From: Pempheris klunzingeri
Lineage: Eukaryota > Chordata > Actinopteri > Acropomatiformes > Pempheridae
Reading direction: 5' to 3'
Length of the DNA stretch: 64,000 nt
Assembly: GCF_042242105.1 (NCBI RefSeq)
Contig: NC_092018.1
Span: 28,080,167-28,144,166, forward strand
Both the position numbers and the translations under genes were made by a program. The notes below the pieces were generated by a model that had not been told where the DNA came from, made no database searches, and saw nothing but the letters and a program-made list of their open reading frames with translations. The first letter of the stretch is position 1. Every line of letters begins with the position of its first letter. Below are positions 12,101 to 27,479 of this stretch, one piece after another.

Positions 12101-12508
12101 GCACCAACAAATGTGGTATACATCAAAACATCAGTCTGTTTACGTATTCCTATAACACCGAGACGTCGATGCGAAAGCCATTAACAATTCACAAACCAAA
12201 ATATTGCATCCCACATGGATTCTTTTGTCACAACTCACCTGTGTAAAGGGCCCTGACTTCACTTTGGAGTCATTGTACTTACAAGTGCTGTCCCTTCCCC
12301 AGGTCTCTTTGTGTATTTTGGCTATGGGATCTGGCACAGTAAGGAGGGCATGCGGGAGCTGCAGCCCAAAGACATGGCCGCCCGGTACGTGGTGCTGCCC
12401 AGCGGCAGCCTGGTAGAGACAGTGCAGTCTGTCCAGCCCGACGGACAAGTGGAGCACATCAGCCCCTCCACTGACCCGACCGCTGAGGAATACGCAGGAA
12501 AGAGATGA
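9163..12508 (+). CDS. slc7a4: Cationic amino acid transporter-like protein 4 (SLC7A4)
   Basis: Four coding exons join in frame: 9163-10144, 10277-10989, 11229-11337 and 12303-12508, giving 669 aa (human about 635). The protein is a multi-pass APC-superfamily membrane protein. The first transmembrane segment has the helix-breaking GVGGMVGSGLYVLTG at about residues 46-60, and later landmarks include ENMIGGAAVARAWSGYLD, YAFVGFDVIASSSEEAKNPQ and LPRIVYAMAEDGLFF. A Ser/Pro-rich cytoplasmic loop (about residues 419-500, with PNPNPEPSPSPAPSES) precedes the last group of membrane helices, as in the CAT subfamily. The tail ends TAEEYAGKR. SLC7A4 groups with cationic amino acid transporters by sequence, but the human protein alone has not shown clear transport activity in published expression tests. 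The ATG at 9163 was chosen because the frame upstream has no ATG in the exon, only a GTG at 9112. Next to dgcr6, as within human 22q11. Confidence 0.95.
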
Positions 12509-15238
12509 TGTGTGACCAAACGTCGTCATTACTACTGCCTGGTATTATCTGTTGTCTCCCACTCAAACGCTGTACTATTACTAGTGTACTCTCTGTATTT
12601 CACTCCCTTTAGCGTGTGACTGGCCTGCCACAGTCTGTACTCGTTGCTCTGCAAATGTAAGCACACCACAGGATGGGATGCACGCTCTCTGTCTTATTGT
12701 GAAGCATATTTGTATATCTTGTAATACGCGAATGTACAGTAGAGAGCTTTATTACGGTCCTGTAAACTCCTAGCATCAAAGTTGTGTTATATGCTTTAAA
12801 GGGATGGTTTGAATAATTTAAAATGGGGTTGTATGAGGTAGTGTATTACTTTCAGTCAGCAGGCCGACAGTGTGACGGAGCAGGCAGGAGTCCCAGCAAA
12901 GCCTCTAAGCAGGTGGCAGACAAACATATTTTAGCCTCCTTAAATACCCGCCTCAAAAAATCAATATCAGGTTGAGTTCAGGCTGTATTTAGAATATTTT
13001 CACCGCTTCACATCGCCGTCAGACAGACCTTTCCACGGGGAACTGAAGCTGTTCTCACTGTCTCTCCGCTCGCTTCAAAGCCACCAGACTCCATTGACAA
13101 AAATGGTCATTTGATCTTGCAGACCAAAGGAGTTTGCTGTGCTGCCACTGACTCGGTCAATGAATTAGTTTAGATCCAAACTAACCATTTAAAACACCAG
13201 AGTCACACAAAAACACAAGTAAACTAATTGATCAAGGCAGCGGTAGACTAAGAAACTCCCATGTTCTGCATGGTGAAATGACTGTTTGTCAATGGTGGCT
13301 TTGAAGTACGCAACACTAAAAAGAACAGCTTCAGTTCCCTGTCGAAAGGGCTGAGGGTCTGACAGCGATGCAAAGTTAGTCTAAATATAATATGGAATTA
13401 AAATGATAGTAGGTGGCTTAAATATGTTTTCTTCTGACCTCCACAGCAGTACATTGCTTAGCGTCTCCTCCCAGCTCCTCCAAATGGGGGACATGCTGAG
13501 AGAAATCTATAAGAAGTGTTGCATTAACTATGGATAAGTACCTCATACATACAGCCCCACTCCAAATGATCCAAACTGTTCTTTAAAGACCAGCTCTTTT
13601 CTTGCAATATGCCAGTTTGTCAGAATCCATGTGGTTACAGGTTATATTCGGTGCTTTCTTTGTAGATGATTTTTTTTTTTTTTTTACAAATGTTAACACT
13701 GATCTGGAGCTGGAAAATCAACATTTATCAAGTGGAAGACAGCCCACTGCACTTTTGAAGATATCATTTTGACCATAGGAAGCATTTATTTGTTGCATGT
13801 GTGTGTTTTTTTTTTTTTTAGTTAAGCAGAGGAATGCGCAGACTTTTGTGAGTTTACATTTTCGCCTTTTTCTCAAATTCTTCTCCCCAAAGCCTCAGGA
13901 GAAACTACAGGCTCTAATCACGTGGATCCTCTTAGTCCATCTCCTCCTTTTAGTAGACTACCCTGAGTATAGTAACTATTTAATCCCATATTCTATAATA
14001 TATTTATTTTTCTATTATTACTATTGCTATTTTGCTTTTATACAGATCTCATTAGCTTTTACTGAGTTTGCTGTTTATGCCACTCTATTGTTTGCGTGTC
14101 ACATTATCTGTATTACTTATGTGTTGCATGTACCTTTATTAGTCTCCATCAGTCAGTAATGTGTGTTCACCTTTTTAAGTGGCTTCAGTGCATCACCTAA
14201 TCTCCTAAATCTCACCCCATGACCCCGTTCTTTTTTGTGTCACTTGTGCAGTCTTAAAGCACTCTGACCCTTTTCTCTTTTGGCATGAGATCGTAAATCA
14301 AAGCACACAGATCGCTTTATTGTCACGCGACCGATTTCTTGAGATTACCTGAGAGATGATTATATTATTGGATATATGAGGCAAGCACAAACATTTTCAA
14401 TGGGAGTCCTCACAGACAGGATAGAATGTGTGCAGGCAGGCGGACTTTGGTCGTTATGTTAAAGCCAGGATGCGCTTCATCTCTCCGGGGCCTCCGTAAT
14501 CCTAGCAGATTTGCAGCGGTCCCTGACGCCAGTCTGCAGCCTGACCTAGATTAGAGAAAGGCACACATGTGAGAACACTCACATTATACAGATAACATTC
14601 CCACAGCCTGCACTTCAACTTACAAAAAAACTGCGTTAACAACTGAACGTGAGGCTTTATTTTTTTATCACATGGGTAAATGCACTCTGAAATATTCCAC
14701 TGAATTCTGTTTTTATTTGTTTAGTTTGTGTTTGCATGTGTTACACAAGAAACCAATGGCCTTAAACATGTTGTAATCAATGCCGACTGACTTCCACAGT
14801 TCAAGTAATCAGTCTTAATGATTTGCTTATTTCATTTATTTGTCTCTTAAACAGGACTTCATGCTTTCTGATTATTAAACCAAAACACACGGAAGAGAAT
14901 GTACAGAGTCAGGACAGTGTACAGTTCGAAAATGAGCTCAAGAGAATTTTGTACAACTTTGCACACTGAAAACTTAGTCTGGTAATTTTGTGTCACAGTT
15001 ATGCTTTTGATGTCGGGGCCAGATATTGATACTGCGGTGCTTTTTTTAAGCTCAACGTTCTCTCACCTCTTACTCTTGTCTTTTTTGTGCGAGGAAGCAC
15101 AGTTATAAATGATCTGTTTTTTTTTCTTACTTCCAATAAGTATCGTACTCTCTACTTGCACATTCAGTTCTCAAATCTTTCCGTTATGGTGTATGTCTGT
15201 ATAAAACGCAAAAGACTGTGTTATAAATGAAAAATAAA
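12509..15238 (+). other. slc7a4: slc7a4 3'UTR and downstream sequence
   Basis: No coding exon is seen after the TGA. The first strong AATAAA on this strand is at about 15233-15238, so the transcript could carry a long 3'UTR of up to 2.7 kb. The interval contains the inverted repeat at 12795-13587, T-runs near 13670 and 13808, and an AT-rich open frame at 13797-14159 that I judge non-coding. Confidence 0.4.
12795..13587. repeat. Imperfect inverted repeat (foldback or MITE-like element)
   Basis: The two halves are reverse complements over most of their length. Both ends read TTTAAAG inward, followed by matching blocks containing TGGGGTTGTATGAGGTA on the left and TGGGGCTGTATGTATGAGGT on the reverse-complemented right. 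Nearer the centre, GGGAACTGAAGCTGTTC (13038-13054) matches 13323-13339 perfectly over 17 bp, and the GCCACC...CATTGACA block near 13078 pairs with TGTCAATGGTGGC near 13288. The outer words (TTTAAAGGGA, GGGGTTGTATGAGGTA) are known to me as a frequent percomorph dispersed repeat. Two copies inserted head to head, or one foldback element, would give this structure. Confidence 0.75.
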
Positions 15239-15897
15239 TGTTTTGAAGCAGCATTTACAAAAATCTAAATCGGGGAATAATCTGACTGCACCATCACCTC
15301 GAGTTGTTTCTAAATTGTTGTCAAGAATCAGCGTTTCTTTGGTTTTATTCTGTCATCAACAACCCACATATAGCACAGTGATCTAAACACTCACCAGAAA
15401 AAGTTGGAGAAGAAGAAAGCTAAAGCAGAAGACAGGAACACACACATTCTCTCTTTTTATCTCCTAATGGAAAAGTTATAAGCCTGCTTTGAAACGAATA
15501 TATTTGGAGCACAACACGTCATCTGGAAAGTTGTTCCAAATTTTGAATATTTCCGTATTTTAACTGAACTTTGATTATGGCAATTTTCAATTTTATTTAT
15601 AGAGCACAGTTCATCACAGGTAAACTCAATACTTTGCATTAAAAGGCAAACATTTTTACAAATTTTAACATAAACACCAGAGTAATGTATAGACTGTCAT
15701 GTACATGTAAAGGCAAATACACCCTTAAAGTAGTCTGACCTGCTTGAGAGGAATGCATGAACCAGTTTCTGAGAGTCAGTTTGAGATGTGAAGGCTCTGA
15801 GTATTTATATGTTTTTTAAGTGATAAAACTCTGTTCTGCTGAGATTGATGATGACATTTTCAAAACTGAGACAAATGTCCTAAAAAAGGTTTCACTT

Positions 15898-15901
<4 letters not shown>

Positions 15902-15935
<34 letters not shown>
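15902..15935. repeat. (TG)17 microsatellite
   Basis: Uninterrupted TG dinucleotide tract. Confidence 0.9.
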
Positions 15936-15936
<1 letters not shown>

Positions 15937-16995
15937 CTTTCAGGACCAACTACAAGTCTTGTCTTTATTCAGTTGTAAAAAGTTTCTGCACATCTAACAA
16001 TTGATATCTTTTATATAGTTTACTAGTTTGTCAACAGGACTGGGGTTAACAGAGGACGGTGAAATGTACAGATAGTCTAGTATCCCACCTATGCAGGTCT
16101 CTAGTCCACTCGAGCACTCTGATATCTAATGGTTAAACACTAATTGTGTAGGTTACACATAACATTTTCTGTTATCCTTTTCCATCTATGAACTTGTGGG
16201 CTGAATAAATTTGAACCCAACCAGCTCATTCATCCATGTAGGTGAGGTGTCTGAGGTGAGGTGCAGACAGATCCTGATTTTTCTACAACCCAGCAGAGTG
16301 GGTGGAGTGAGACAACACCTCATATTCAGTCTGGTCTGTTACACCATGAAGAGTGTGAATATTTACAGCTCTTGATTAATGTGACTTAGTGAAGCCTAAC
16401 AGTGATATAATTTTCACTGGCATGTGTGGCACTGAGTGGAAGAGTTTAAGACTAATTTGAATTACATGCTTGATGACACAACTGTATAGTTAAACCAATT
16501 TAGGGATTAACCCTGAGGCCATTAGCTGTCGTTAAAGTGTATAAGAGGCCAGATCAGGTGTTCATTCAGGTAGGAGTACCGAGAGATCAGAGTGTTTCTA
16601 GTAAGATGATTAGTGGTGTTCATCAGGTGTTTGCAGTTATTTACTTGTGCCTACCATCTGCCACGTTTATGAAAACACACAAGAGCAAATACAAGATTTG
16701 TTTGACTTTCTCAGCTCTGACACAACTCCCTTTGGCTCCCGGTTACACAACAGACCTCACTGCATCTCAAATTACTGCGGCACATGAAATGTGGTGCAGA
16801 CGCAAAAAAATCAACAAACAAGAAGCATCAACTCACAACGATCCACAGTAGGTGTGGTCTTCACCTCGGTGCTCTACTGAGGATGTTCTGATTACGTTGG
16901 AGGGACTGAAACTAAGGCCTGTGGTGATTCAGCAGAGCACGAATCCTAGCGAGCACTTGCGTCTCCATGGAAACTCCCACTCCCCACCCTTGGCA

Positions 16996-17015
16996 GATAG
17001 CACTTAAGTGCTATC
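16996..17015. promoter_or_regulatory. Perfect 20-bp palindrome with paired NKX2-like sites
   Basis: GATAGCACTTAAGTGCTATC reads the same on both strands. Its core, CACTTAAGTG, presents TTAAGTG, close to the NKX2-class homeodomain site, in both directions. It lies about 440 bp past the ccdc157 stop codon. Function is inference. Confidence 0.4.
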
Positions 17016-17240
17016 AACACGTCTGTCTCCGTGTTATTGTGCGTGTGACATTCAAGGTTTCACAAACTGCCCATTTACTCAGAGCCACGTGACTCATCCG
17101 CTGTGACGGATACCCATTCAGAAACGTCCGAGTTTGTTTGAGAAGCATATCATGTATCCAGAAACCGAACACGCAACAGCCATCAATGCCCTAGTTTGAT
17201 AGCAGTAAAATGAGTCTTCTTTCTATACATTCAGAGTACA

Positions 17241-17246
17241 TTTATT
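17241..17246 (-). terminator. Poly(A) signal for ccdc157
   Basis: Read on the minus strand this is AATAAA, 213 bp past the ccdc157 stop codon, in an AT-rich context. Confidence 0.5.
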
Positions 17247-17458
17247 ACATAGATTGAACTTAACATAATGAGAGTAATATGGTGATAATCCACTGAAATT
17301 ACAAAAACATTAGTGTTAGTGTGGTATAATATACAAATCACATTATATCATATTGTGGAGGGAATATTCCTTTTATGAGCCATGTAGCTGTTGTCAAAGA
17401 TATGTTATGTGTGTTTTTTCTCTCTCCAACTGCAAGACGGCCTTCTGTTCAAATGCAT

Positions 17459-21413
<3,955 letters not shown>

Positions 21414-24400
21414 ATGCCGCCTGGGCCTGTTCAAATTGTTCAGCCGGAGCCAAACAACAAGGTAACGACACCGCTAAATGTTAGCTAATGTTAGCAATGT
21501 AGCTAACCTACCGCTCCTGTGGGGAAACTAATGAACAATTACCTTACACTTTACCTCACTGAGAAACGTTTCTATAAATGGGAATGTTGGAGAAGCTGAC
21601 TTCCATTTTACTGCTCACCTCAAAGTGTAAAGGTTGTTAGCTCGTTAGCTTTGAGGGAAAAACTCAGCAGTAACGACTCGTTGCGGTTCAAAAGCATAAC
21701 TTACTTAATTATTACTTATTGTATTGCGATGGGAGCAGAGTCATAATGATCATATAGCTCAGAGCATCTGCAAATAAAGATGAACCCGTGTGTATGGCAT
21801 GGGGGTAAGAGGGGGGGCATTATTACTAACTTGAATATGTTGCTAGTGGCTAAGGTTTACTACATGTGATGGTTTTACACCAGGCCTTGGTAAATGTTCA
21901 AATGCTCATTTGATTTTTCAGCTAGATCTAGATCAATCTTGTATGCTGCAGTCTAACAAATGTGAATGTTGTCAACAGAATGATGCACCAGTTGAAGAAA
22001 CCCCAGCCACTAAGCCCATCGTTGGTATCATTTATCCTCCTCCTGAGGTCCGGAACATAGTTGACAAGACAGCCAGCTTCGTTGCCAGGTTGGTTTCTCC
22101 ACATGTGTCAAATATGTTATGTTTTATACAGCTTAACTGGATTTTATGTCTGTGATTTAACAAATGTATTGTCATTTGACAGGAATGGGCCGGAGTTTGA
22201 AGCAAGAATCCGTCAGAATGAGATTAACAATCCAAAGTTTAACTTTCTCAACCCTAATGACCCCTACCATGCCTACTACCGCCACAAAGTCAATGAATTT
22301 AAGGAGGGCAAAGCGCAGGAACCGTCTGCAGCAGTGCCCAAGGTTATGCAGCAGACCATGCAGCAGTCTCAACAGCTTCCTCAGAAAGTAAGACATTACA
22401 TTTCACCCTGCTTTACACTGCTTATAATTGGAAACGTTTGTTCATTACAACTGATGTTTTCTGCTTGTCAACAGGTGCAGTCACAAGTGATTCAAGAGAC
22501 AGTTGTCCCCAAAGAACCACCACCTGAGTTTGAGTTCATTGCAGATCCTCCGTCAATCTCAGCGTTTGATCTGGATGTTGTCAAGCTCACTGCCCAGTTT
22601 GTGGCCCGCAATGGCCGCCAGTTCCTCACTCAGCTTATGCAGAAAGAACAGAGGAACTACCAGTTTGACTTTCTGCGACCTCAGCACAGTCTTTTCAACT
22701 ACTTCACCAAACTGGTGGAGCAGTACACTAAGGTAACATGACAAACGGGTGCCTCTCTGGTATTGTGATTATTCTTTGTTGGGGTGGTGATGCTTAACTA
22801 TCTTGACCTTGTCTCTCAACCTGTAGATTCTGATCCCTCCCAAAGGCCTACTGACAAAGCTAAAGAGAGAGGCTGAGAATCCAAGAGAGGTTATGGACCA
22901 GGTAATCCCCATTAAATTGTGACTGTTTCTCAGAGTAAGCATTTAATGGCATGTTGTTAATCAGCTGTTCTACTGCACAACCATCAGGTGAGGTACCGTG
23001 TTGAGTGGGCAAAGTTCCAAGAGCGTGAGAGAAAGAAGGAGGAGGAGGAAAGAGAGAAAGAACGGGTGGCATATGCCCAAATCGACTGGCATGACTTTGT
23101 AGTGGTTGAGACGGTGGACTTCCAGCCCAACGAGCAAGGTAATACAACCCCAATAATTCTAATCTTTAAAAGCCCCTAAATTTAGCTAGAATAACTCATC
23201 TGTATTGGCGTCTCTGTCTCCACAGGCCACTTCCCCCCACCTACCACTCCAGAGGAGCTTGGCGCTCGCATTCTCATCCAAGAGCGCTACGAGAAGTACG
23301 GAGAAAGCGAGGAGGTGGAGATGGAGGTTGAGAGTGAAGATGACGACGATGAGCGGGAGGATCGTAATGACGGCCACCCCTCACAGCCGGATCAAGACAC
23401 ACAAGTGCAGGACATGGATGAGGTAAGAACTGATGTACTAATTAATCCCTGCGCTTTGGAAACTCCACCTAACTAAATGTACAACTTGTTTTTGCTGAGC
23501 CTCTGCTTCAAATGAAATAGAATAATGACACGCTCTGGTAACCACATCTTCTTCTTCTTCTCCTCCTCATACACTTTTCAGGGATCTGATGATGATGATG
23601 ATGGCATGAAGGCTCCACTGCCACCAGACAACCCTATGCCACCCCCACTGCCCCCAACTCCAGACCACGTTATTATTCGCAAAGACTACGACCCCAAAGG
23701 TAGCACATGCTTCCTTACATAAGGAGATAACAAGTGCATAACATGTTAATACTATATTACTGTGATTGTGCGTTAATCTCACGCTATTTTTTTCCTCACA
23801 GCTTCCAAGCCGCAGGCCTCCATCGCAACCCCAGATGAGTACCTCATCTCACCAATTACTGGTGAGAAGATCCAAGCCAGCAAGATGCAAGAGCACATGC
23901 GTATTGGTCTGCTGGATCCGCGCTGGCTGGAGCAAAGGGACCGCAGCATCAGGGAGAGGCAGACCGAAGATGAGGTCTATGCTCCTGGGTTGGATATTGA
24001 GAGCAGCTTGAAGCAGCTGGCTGAGAGGCGTACCGATATCTTTGGTGTGGAAGAGACCGCCATTGGTAAGAAGATTGGTGAAGAAGAAATCCAGAAACCA
24101 GAGGAGAAGGTGAGTACAGTTATAGGTTTACATTACACGGTTTGTTGTTGTTGTGCTGTACGGCACGACCAAAATCTTGTATTCCCACATATGTCTTTTC
24201 ACTTCCAGATGACAAAACATGGCATATCACAATATAGCATATTTTCTGTAAATTCAGTGAATAGATAGTTGTAATAGTAAAATGACCACACAGAGAGAAC
24301 AGTTTTCTGGTCTGTTACACACTTTTTATACCCAAACCACATCCATGCAACAGAAGTAGCCCCTTCTTTTAGGTACGAGCTCCTCGTTTTGTCTTGGCTG

Positions 24401-26278
24401 GTCGGAGTCCTTCTTCATTTCAGAATTACCCCATTCTGTGTTTTTTTTAATGCCTTTGTCATGCAGATATCGGTCCCATGAGAATGTAAAGCATCGTCCA
24501 AATGGTGTGCGACACAGTGAAATAAATGAGAGAACATAATTTAGAACGCCCAGTTTGGGGTTGAAACAGTTCCTGAGTGTAATGAAATTCAGTGGGCACA
24601 GTGTTGATCTTCTAACATTCCTTGTTACCAGGTTACTTGGGATGGACACTCAGGAAGCATGGCTCGAACCCAGCAGGCAGCACAGGCCAACATCACCCTC
24701 CAAGAGCAGATTGAAGCTATTCACAAGGCCAAAGGACTGGTGGGAGAGGACGACACTAAGGAGAAAATTGGCCCAAGCAAGCCCAGCGAAGTCCATCACC
24801 AGCCACCCATGCCGTCCTCTGCATCCATTTTGCCTAAACCTGGACCTCCACTCCCAACAGTGTCTCGCCCACCCACTTCTGTGAGTTACCTAAAAAAAAA
24901 AACATTTACATTTTAATGAACTTGGAACAGTGCATTTTTAGCTAATAACGCACCAATTCATTCTTTATAAACAGCTCGCACCTCCAGTGCGCACCACTCT
25001 CCTGTCTGCTGTACCCGTTATTCCAAGACCGCCTGTGGCTCCTGTGGTGCGCCTCGCACCTGGGCAAGTTTTAGCATCAATGCCGCCCATGATTTCTGCT
25101 CCTCGCATCAATGTAGTCCCCATGCCGCCATCCGCACCTCACATCATGGCCCCCAGACCACCTCCCATGGTTGTTCCAGCTGGTAAGGCTTCCAATCACC
25201 TATTTCTGACATTCAAAGTAAATAAGCACTGTTGAGGAAATGAATACTTGGTGTATTGTGCTACCGTGGTAATTGAACCTTTCACAGGAAGGCCTCCTTA
25301 CTGGATCATTTTAAATTCAAATGACTGCTTCTCCTTCCAGCATTCGTCCCTGCTCCTCCGGTGCCACAGCCCCCGAGCTCTGCTCCTGCACCACCGTCCC
25401 ACCCACCCCCACCTCATGAGGACGAGCCAGTCAACAAGAAAATGAAGACGGAGGACAACCTTATTCCAGAGGAAGAGTTCCTTCGTAGAAATAAGGTGCG
25501 TTAGAGCAGCGACATGTCAGTGTTGTATTTCCAGTTGTTAATGGCACAATCCACGATCTGTATGCAGGCAAAGTTTAAAATATTAGAAATAAAGTGATCT
25601 TTGTGAAGACAGGAGTATATTTTCAGTAGAATATTTTAATTTTGTGATGAAACACTTATTTTTAGTTCATAAGCCAACCTCTTTTGTAACATATGTCAAT
25701 TTAATAATGTTTTAAATAGGGTGGAATTACTGATTGGGTCTGTAACACTGTACGTTTATTCTACCCTAAGTTTCTCTGTCTTAACTTGAGCCATGGTTTT
25801 TTCCCTCTCCAGGGTCCTGTGGCGGTTAAAGTGCAGGTCCCCAACATGCAGGACAAGACCGAATGGAAGCTCAATGGCCAAGTGCTGAATTTCACCGTAC
25901 CACTCACGGATCAGGTGAGCAAATATTGGTTTATTAGTTCCCTCTTTGTAGCGACTGTGTGCCCGTACATCTACCAAGTTCTTATGTCTGTGCAAATGAA
26001 ATGTCTCTGCAGGTGTCTGTTATTAAAGTCAAAATCCATGAAGCTACAGGCATGCCGGCAGGGAAACAGAAGTTACAGTATGAGGTAAACTTTTCTTTTA
26101 ACCTCCTTTTTAAACCGTAATCTTTGTCTAACCAGACTGATTGAATGACATCACGTATGTCTTTGTTCATTTTCAGGGCATTTTCATTAAGGATTCCAAC
26201 TCCCTGGCTTATTACAACATGAGCAACGGTTCGATCATTCACTTGGCACTGAAGGAGAGAGGTGGAAGGAAGAAGTGA
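21414..26278 (+). CDS. sf3a1: Splicing factor 3A subunit 1
   Basis: Fifteen coding exons join in frame: 21414-21461, 21979-22088, 22183-22387, 22475-22732, 22827-22901, 22988-23138, 23226-23422, 23582-23699, 23802-24109, 24632-24880, 24975-25182, 25341-25495, 25813-25914, 26013-26084 and 26177-26278. The product is 785 aa (human 793). It has two SURP modules (about residues 41-85, with NIVDKTASFVARNGPEFEAR, and 156-200, with LDVVKLTAQFVARNGRQF), a PRP21-like region, an acidic stretch (EDDDDERED and DDDDDG), a long Pro-rich region (about 560-680) and a C-terminal ubiquitin-like domain (about 700-785) ending ERGGRKK. SF3A1 is part of SF3a in the U2 snRNP; SURP2 binds SF3A3 and the ubiquitin-like domain contacts U1 stem-loop 4. 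An in-frame acceptor 57 bp upstream of exon 2 would add 19 residues. Conservation with the remembered human protein is very high. Confidence 0.97.
21922..21978 (+). other. sf3a1: Alternative 5' extension of sf3a1 exon 2
   Basis: Acceptor gatttttcag at 21912-21921 has a better pyrimidine tract than gttgtcaacag at 21968-21978. Using it adds exactly 19 codons, all open and in frame, reading LDLDQSCMLQSNKCECCQQ before NDAPVEE. The sequence between the two acceptors also contains a branch-site-like CTAAC at about 21954. Human SF3A1 has no such cysteine-rich piece that I recall. Which acceptor dominates cannot be told from sequence. Confidence 0.5.
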
Positions 26279-26600
26279 GCCATGCAGCCAGAAAGATTTT
26301 ACATGTGGATGTTTTATCACTCACTCCTGTCATGCCATTTTGGTTTAATTTCAATTTTCAGAATTATATAGTGCTTATATAGCGCTTTCTTTCGTGTAGT
26401 AAAGAGCATGTTTGTTTGTTTTTCTTCTTAATGGTTAATTCCAAATGCTAAATTGAAGTATAATATACACAAACAGATATGGCTTCACACTATTGGTTCA
26501 GGAATTGTTGGTGATAATATGGAGAATTTGGTAACTTTTAAAAACATGTACCTCCCCAGAATGTTCATCCATTTAAATAAAGGAATAAAAAAATCAGCTC
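26279..26600 (+). other. sf3a1: sf3a1 3'UTR with two poly(A) signals
   Basis: AATAAA occurs at 26576-26581 and again at 26584-26589. A short repeat-tail-like word, ATATAGCGCTTTCTTTCG, lies at about 26380. The 3'UTR is therefore about 0.3 kb. Confidence 0.6.
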
Positions 26601-27479
26601 TTGTTGCTTCATTTGTGACGTGGAAGGTTAGAAACTGTTTAGTAATGTGAGGAAGGAACATTTAGGAACATAAAGTGGATGGATGAGGCCTCGTGCTCTG
26701 ATGCTCAGACTACAAGTGCACAAAAAGCCCAGTATTAGTGGTGCAGACTAAATACAACAGTGACTAGTTAGTCTAGACTAAAGTGGTGGTTTGCATGGGA
26801 ATGTGCTCTGCAGGGGATGGTTTAGGTAGATTGCAGTGCAGGGCGGACAAAGTGCAAGTGGTGCGTTTTTCCAGACATGGGACTTACTTCCTATGGCAGC
26901 CACTAGGGGAAACACTAAGACGGTGAAACCAGCCCAGGACGGCAGACTGGGCTGCTGATCGAGGCTAAATCTGTCCAGCACACTCTAGACTCGGGATGAC
27001 AGGACAGCGAGCCGAGACGCCCTCGGTTTACTAGTTAGCTTGTCTGCTAACCAGTTAACATACTTGGTTAATGGCTAACAATGAGAAACCAGCTGAGGAT
27101 ATAGTTTGTCGAAGGTAGGGCTACTCCAGAAATAGTTTTGGGATTTGTTGGCACGAACAGTTTAAGCTAACTTTACGCTAGCATCTCACCAGCAGCTAGC
27201 TAGTGTTAAATCTGAATAAGCAGTCAAGTTAACGCAGCTAGCTAACGCACAACCTGTTTAATGTGGCCTGGCTGCTGTGGCGTCACGTTAGATAACGCTA
27301 ACATTTGCAGGAGGAGCAGAAGTTAACGCTAGTTGGAAAGTTTAAGTCACGTCGGGAAAATCATGGCGTCGATGGTGTTTGATTCGACAACATATGCGGA
27401 GGAGCAGTTTTGACTTTGGGCTGTCAACAAGCTCGCTGACGTTAGCCGTCCCGGCTAGCCAGCTAGCTTCCTAGCTACC
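26601..27479 (+). promoter_or_regulatory. tbc1d10a promoter and 5' leader, rich in GTTAGC/GCTAGC words
   Basis: From about 27030 to the ATG at 27480 the words GTTAGC/GCTAAC and GCTAGC occur about a dozen times on the two strands (for example 27034, 27046, 27074, 27166, 27177), where fewer than one is expected by chance. No TATA box is evident. The first part, 26601-27000, shows nothing recognisable. Confidence 0.5.

Larger units (their letters stand above)
15239..17240. other. Intergenic between the convergent 3' ends of slc7a4 and ccdc157; no gene seen
   Basis: The genes on each side end here. The stretch holds a (TG)17 tract at 15902-15935, a short repeat-tail-like piece near 15590 (tttatttatagagcac), an uninteresting 104-codon open frame at 16537-16851, and the 20-bp palindrome at 16996-17015. 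Confidence 0.5.

Noticed and set aside
13797-14159. 120-codon open frame in the slc7a4 3' region
   Set aside because: It translates T-rich sequence into a run of hydrophobic residues, starts in a poly-T tract, and lies inside the likely 3'UTR.
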